32,916 bases of DNA from Chitinophagaceae bacterium (GTDB taxonomy: Bacteria > Bacteroidota > Bacteroidia > Chitinophagales > Chitinophagaceae): assembly GCA_947455425.1 (NCBI GenBank), contig CANGOT010000004.1, positions 1 through 32,916 on the forward strand, written 5' to 3'. Positions 28,868 to 32,916 of this stretch are shown one piece after another. How positions within the stretch are numbered: position 1 is the first letter of the stretch; every line of letters begins with the position of its first letter. The notes under the pieces were generated by a model. That model was not told the origin of the DNA. It was given only the letters and a program-made list of their open reading frames with translations, and searched no databases. Both the position numbers and the translations under genes were made by a program.

Positions 28868-29923
28868 CTAGCTTTTCTGCACTCGTTTTCTACTACTCGC
28901 AACTAGCGGTTTTGCACTAGCCACTAACGATTCACCACTAGCCAAAGGTTTCACTTTCTTTACAAAACTTTTATTCATAAACTTCAATAACCTTACTTCT
29001 TTTTCTGTTAACATTCTCCATCTTCCACGATTTACATTTTTTTTGCTAAGGTTGGCAAACAACACTCTGTCAAGCTTTTCAACACTATAGCCAAGCGATT
29101 CAAACATCCTTCTCACAATTCTGTTTTTGCCGTTATGTATTTCTATGCCAAGCACTTTTTTATCCTTTCCATCTGCAAAAGAAAGTACATCAGCTTTTGC
29201 TAAACCATCTTCCAGCATCACACCATTTAATAGAGCTTCAAAATCTTTTTTTGATATTTCTTTATCTAAAGTAACCTCATAAATCTTTTTAATTTCATAA
29301 GAGGGGTGTGTCAGTTTTTGGGCTAACTCTCCATCATTTGTAAGTAAGAGAACACCTGTTGTATTTCTGTCTAAACGCCCTACAGGATATACTCTCTCGG
29401 GTGTAGCACCTTTTATTAAATCCAGTACAGTTTTACGACCTTTAGGGTCTTCCAGTGTAGTAATATAATCTTTTGGTTTGTTTAGTAAAATATAAACGGC
29501 AGTAGTTTTTGCAGATAATTTTTTGCCTTTATATTTTACTAAATCCTTTTCACTTACTTTAAATCCAGGTTCTGTAACCACAGTTCCATTAACGGTTATT
29601 TGTTGTTGTTTTATTAAATCAACAGCTTCTCTTCGTCCACAAATTCCTGCATGAGCAATATATTTATTTAAAGGCATAAGTTCACCAGAGGGTTCGCCTT
29701 CAACAAGCTTCTCAACTTTGCCAGCACCAAATTTTTTGCTTGGTTCGGCTGGTTTAAAAGTGCCATGTAGTTTTTCCATTTTAGCTTTATGGGCAAGCCT
29801 TCCAGCCTCTTTTCTCTCCGCTTTCATCTGGCGTTTTGCTTGTCTGAATTCTTCTTTCTTTTTAGCCCCTTTTGATTCTTTACTTATAAATTTTTCAAAT
29901 CCTTGTAGATTAGGTTTCGCCAT
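28868..29923 (-). CDS. RluB/RsuA-family pseudouridine synthase with repeat-encoded C-terminal tail
   Basis: S4-like MPLNKYIAHAGICGRREAVDLIKQQQITVNGTVV, YILLNKPKDYITTLEDPKGRKTVLDLI, YPVGRLDRNTTGVLLLTNDGELAQKLTHPSYEIKKIYEV, HNGKNRIVRRMFESLGYSVEKLDRV. Confidence 0.95.
   Translation of the reverse strand: MAKPNLQGFEKFISKESKGAKKKEEFRQAKRQMKAERKEAGRLAHKAKMEKLHGTFKPAEPSKKFGAGKVEKLVEGEPSGELMPLNKYIAHAGICGRREAVDLIKQQQITVNGTVVTEPGFKVSEKDLVKYKGKKLSAKTTAVYILLNKPKDYITTLEDPKGRKTVLDLIKGATPERVYPVGRLDRNTTGVLLLTNDGELAQKLTHPSYEIKKIYEVTLDKEISKKDFEALLNGVMLEDGLAKADVLSFADGKDKKVLGIEIHNGKNRIVRRMFESLGYSVEKLDRVLFANLSKKNVNRGRWRMLTEKEVRLLKFMNKSFVKKVKPLASGESLVASAKPLVASSRKRVQKS
28890..28943. repeat. Right arm of the inverted low-complexity word-like repeat
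   Basis: Plus strand CTACTACTCGCAACTAGCGGTTTTGCACTAGCCACTAACGATTCACCACTAGCC. Same word family as the 28591-28624 arm but in the opposite orientation; lies inside the 3' end of the rluB-family CDS. Confidence 0.65.
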
Positions 29924-29942
29924 TTTTTTTGTGTATTATATT

Positions 29943-29972
29943 CAAAGGTAAGCTTTCAAACAGTCGAATCAA
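29943..29972 (-). promoter_or_regulatory. Bacteroidota-type promoter for the rluB-family gene
   Basis: Minus strand: TTG (29972-29970), 19 nt, TACCTTTG (29950-29943), about 20 nt upstream of the ATG at 29923. Confidence 0.55.
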
Positions 29973-29986
29973 CAATAGTTTGTTGT

Positions 29987-30424
29987 TTATAGCTCAATAA
30001 AGGTTTCTGTTTTTGGAAAAGTTTGAAATACATCAATAACAATTTGTGGAATAGGTTTCAACAACTTTCTTAGTTTAGTATCTATCCAGGCACCATCAAT
30101 TGTTAATGTTGCACAAAGTTTATTTTCTGCGTTTAAAAATTCGTGCTGAATGGTCCAGCGAGAAGCATCAGGCTTCATTTTATCCAGCTTTGCATGAATT
30201 GTTATGATATCATGTAATCTTATTTCTTTCCTAAAAACACATTCCTCTCTGAATATGATTGGACCAAAACATTCTTGTTGCATCAATCGCATAGTTAGCC
30301 CTTGTTGTTCTAAAATTTCAATACGTTGTTGAGAGCCAAAATCATAATAAGCACTGTGTCTTATATGAAAGTTAGGATCAATATCTGCCCAGCGAATGGA
30401 GATTATTTTGCTAAAAGAAATCAT
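29987..30424 (-). CDS. Acyl-CoA thioesterase, 4HBT/hotdog family
   Basis: IRWADIDPNFHIRHSAYYDFGSQQRIEIL (hotdog active-site-like segment), CVFRKEIRLHDIITIHAKLDKM, WTIQHEFLNAENKLCATLTIDGAWID. Confidence 0.8.
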   Translation of the reverse strand: MISFSKIISIRWADIDPNFHIRHSAYYDFGSQQRIEILEQQGLTMRLMQQECFGPIIFREECVFRKEIRLHDIITIHAKLDKMKPDASRWTIQHEFLNAENKLCATLTIDGAWIDTKLRKLLKPIPQIVIDVFQTFPKTETFIEL

Positions 30425-30470
30425 ATTATTTGCGAATGTAAGTGTTGCTTTTATTTTGACAGATAGATTA

Positions 30471-32915
30471 TTATTTTACTTTATATCTAAAGCCAGCATA
30501 CATAATTCTTCCATTGATTGGTCCCCAAACCATTGATGCATCAAAGTATTGACTATATGGCTGTGAAGCAGCAACGATAGGATTGTCTTGAGTGTAATTA
30601 CTAAGATTTTCTGCTCCAACATACACTTCCCATTTTTTACCCCACAGTTTTGTAACCTGACCACTCATTTGAAAATATGCAGGAGATACATTGCCTAATT
30701 GTTTATCTGCAGGATTCATTGAGGTATTGGGCAGTCGTTTGCTGCTAAACCATTGTGTGGTAATATAAAACTTCCAATGATTCTTAGTTTCATATGCCAA
30801 ATTAAGAAAAGCTCTATGCTTTGCCGTTAAAGGCTTTTCAAGCATTGAACCATTATAATCTGTTTGAACATCTAACCAGCGATAAGCCAATCGAAGATCT
30901 AATTTCTTTATCAGTTCATAGTTAATTTCTGCTTGAACACTATTTGCAAACGATTTTCCAGATAAATCATAAAACAAAATTCTTTGCGGATTAGCATCAA
31001 TATCAACAACAGTTTGGTTTGAAAAATCTGTTCTGTAAGCGTCAATACTAAACGAGCCGTCATGGTTGTTAATTCTAAATTGATGAACCAGATTGAAACC
31101 ATAGTTGGTGGCTTTTTCAGGCTTTAATCCATAGCCATAATTTGTGCTGGAATACAAAATATTATACTGTCGTGAGCTAATCAAAGAACCAACATTTTCT
31201 GCAAAAATATTTGCCACCCTACATCCTGTTCCTATAGAAAAGCGAAGATTCGTTTTCTTGGTAAAATCGTATTTCAAATGCAATCTTGGGGTTGTTATTA
31301 AGCCATATTCATTGTGATAATCGAGCCTGAAACCTGCTATAGCAGTGAATTTAGCGTTATCATAATAAGTGTATTCAAAAAAAGACCCCTGTACAATTTC
31401 TTTTCTCTTGAAGTTAATATTGTTATATGTTTCATTAAACCTTTCATTAACAAAACTTACACCCGTTCTGAATTTATGTGAGGTTGTACCAATGATGGAT
31501 TGATAAATTAAATTTGCATAAAAAGAGCCCTGCTTACCATCGTATTTATTTAATCCATAATATGAGTTGTTGTTATAATCTATAGCAGAGAAAATAAATC
31601 CGATGCTTTTATATTTCTCCTGAGGAAATACATAACCCATTTTTCCTGAAACTTCAAAATGTTGTACGTCAATACCAACACCGTATTTGTTAGTGGTCAG
31701 CTTGTCTCTATCAGCATTAAAATCAACCTCGCCAGCTCTACGATGATCTGTTAAAGCCTTTGCAGCAAACTGTATAATGAGCCCCTTTGTATCCATATAT
31801 TTCCACCTGTTCATTACATTTATTTGACTACCCAAAGGAATGTCTAAAAAACCATCTTTGTTCTCATCGTTTTTTGTTACGACTCCATTTGCGTGAGACA
31901 ATAAGGCTGTGCTCCATTTACTGTTTAATCGTTTGGTAAGATTAATACTTGTTTCTAGCCTCCCTAAATTATTTACATAACTATTAATAAAAATTTTGTC
32001 GGTATTATCTGGCTTCTTTTCTTCAATATTAATCTGACCAGCAATGCTCTCATACCCATTCACTACTGAACCAGTGCCTTTTGTAACTTGTATGCTTTCG
32101 ATAAAAGGGCCTGGAATAAAAGTGAGGCCATAACTATTATACAATCCTCTGATTTCGGGAATATTTTCTGTGGTGATTTGAGTATAGTTGCCCGACAAAC
32201 CCAATAGCTGTATTTGCTTCATTCCAGTTACAGCATCACTATAACTAACATCAACTGATGGGCTGGTTTCAAAGCTCTCAGAAAGGTTGCAGCAAGCAGC
32301 TTTTGTTAGTTCTTTTGAGGTGATGTTTAATGTATTTAAAGTGCTAACAGTTGATACGTAACTTGCAAAGTTTTTTGAGGTAAGCGTAATTTCTTTCAAT
32401 TCGGCACCATTAGCTGTTTTTAATATAACTTTTACATTGTTTGCATCTATTATACTTATTGTATCTGTTTTATATCCAAGACAACGAATGCTGAGCCGCA
32501 TGGGTAAACTACCTGTAATTTTAAATACACCAAAACTATCTGTCATTACCACAGTTGCATCATTCAAAGAATAAATAGTTGCTCTGTTAATTGGATTGAA
32601 TTTCCCTTTTTTATCCTCCTCTAAAACAATACCTGTGATAATATTTGTACTTTTAGAATGATTAATTTGAGTCTTTACTGTATCAATCTTTAGTGAAGGA
32701 ATGATATTCTTTAAGTTCGTTTCAATAACTTGTGAATCTTGTTTTTTAGGTCTTTCATAATGGCAGCAATCGGGTAGTTTTTTATATACATCATCATTGG
32801 CTGTAAAACCCTCACTATCGTGTCCAATATTTGCCAGTTTTTTTTGTATCATCACTTTCGACAGTTTATGCTTTTGCATCAAGTGCAATTTGATAGGCGT
32901 CTTTTTTGGCAAGAC
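30471..32915 (-). CDS. TonB-dependent outer membrane receptor with carboxypeptidase-like domain and apparent N-terminal HMA domain; 5' end cut by the window edge
   Basis: IQKKLANIGHDSEGFTANDDVYKKLPDCCHYE resembles the C-terminal part of Bacteroidota HMA domains. Then carboxypeptidase-like ITGIVLEEDKKGKFNPINRATIYS, plug (QIQLLGLSGNYTQITTENIPEIRGL, VTKGTGSVVNGYESIAGQINI) and barrel. Frame open to the right edge. Confidence 0.88.
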   Translation of the reverse strand, partial: VLPKKTPIKLHLMQKHKLSKVMIQKKLANIGHDSEGFTANDDVYKKLPDCCHYERPKKQDSQVIETNLKNIIPSLKIDTVKTQINHSKSTNIITGIVLEEDKKGKFNPINRATIYSLNDATVVMTDSFGVFKITGSLPMRLSIRCLGYKTDTISIIDANNVKVILKTANGAELKEITLTSKNFASYVSTVSTLNTLNITSKELTKAACCNLSESFETSPSVDVSYSDAVTGMKQIQLLGLSGNYTQITTENIPEIRGLYNSYGLTFIPGPFIESIQVTKGTGSVVNGYESIAGQINIEEKKPDNTDKIFINSYVNNLGRLETSINLTKRLNSKWSTALLSHANGVVTKNDENKDGFLDIPLGSQINVMNRWKYMDTKGLIIQFAAKALTDHRRAGEVDFNADRDKLTTNKYGVGIDVQHFEVSGKMGYVFPQEKYKSIGFIFSAIDYNNNSYYGLNKYDGKQGSFYANLIYQSIIGTTSHKFRTGVSFVNERFNETYNNINFKRKEIVQGSFFEYTYYDNAKFTAIAGFRLDYHNEYGLITTPRLHLKYDFTKKTNLRFSIGTGCRVANIFAENVGSLISSRQYNILYSSTNYGYGLKPEKATNYGFNLVHQFRINNHDGSFSIDAYRTDFSNQTVVDIDANPQRILFYDLSGKSFANSVQAEINYELIKKLDLRLAYRWLDVQTDYNGSMLEKPLTAKHRAFLNLAYETKNHWKFYITTQWFSSKRLPNTSMNPADKQLGNVSPAYFQMSGQVTKLWGKKWEVYVGAENLSNYTQDNPIVAASQPYSQYFDASMVWGPINGRIMYAGFRYKVK

Positions 32916-32916
32916 C

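Noticed and set aside
28591-28943. CRISPR array made of the word-like repeats
   Set aside because: No fixed-length direct repeat with regular spacers; units are short, degenerate and inverted around a protein remnant. No cas genes nearby.

Overview
AT-rich chromosomal segment of a Bacteroidota bacterium (gene content and synteny suggest a Chitinophagaceae/Sphingobacteriales-like lineage; this is inference). Most of it is core or housekeeping genes: murF, a class III aminotransferase, rpoN, hemD, dnaB, rsmE, birA, rsfS, ftsH, a LUD-domain protein, kdsD/gutQ, recQ, two pseudouridine synthases, an MMPL/RND exporter with two Omp85-like proteins, and a TonB-dependent receptor. The left edge cuts a class D beta-lactamase gene. 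The right edge cuts a TonB receptor that appears to carry an N-terminal heavy-metal-associated (HMA) domain. The most unusual locus is about 28.59-28.95 kb: a decayed S23/IVP-type four-helix-bundle pseudogene, absent from the ORF track. It is bracketed by two inverted, low-complexity, word-like repeats (ACTAGCC/ACTCGC/ACTAAC/ACTCACC). One repeat forms the 5' leader of an rluA-family gene and the other encodes the C-terminal tail of an rluB/rsuA-family protein. Other items: a PemK/MazF-like toxin-antitoxin pair inside the ftsH-LUD operon, a second inverted word-like repeat downstream of dnaB, and a near-leaderless promoter. No tRNA, rRNA or CRISPR array was recognised.
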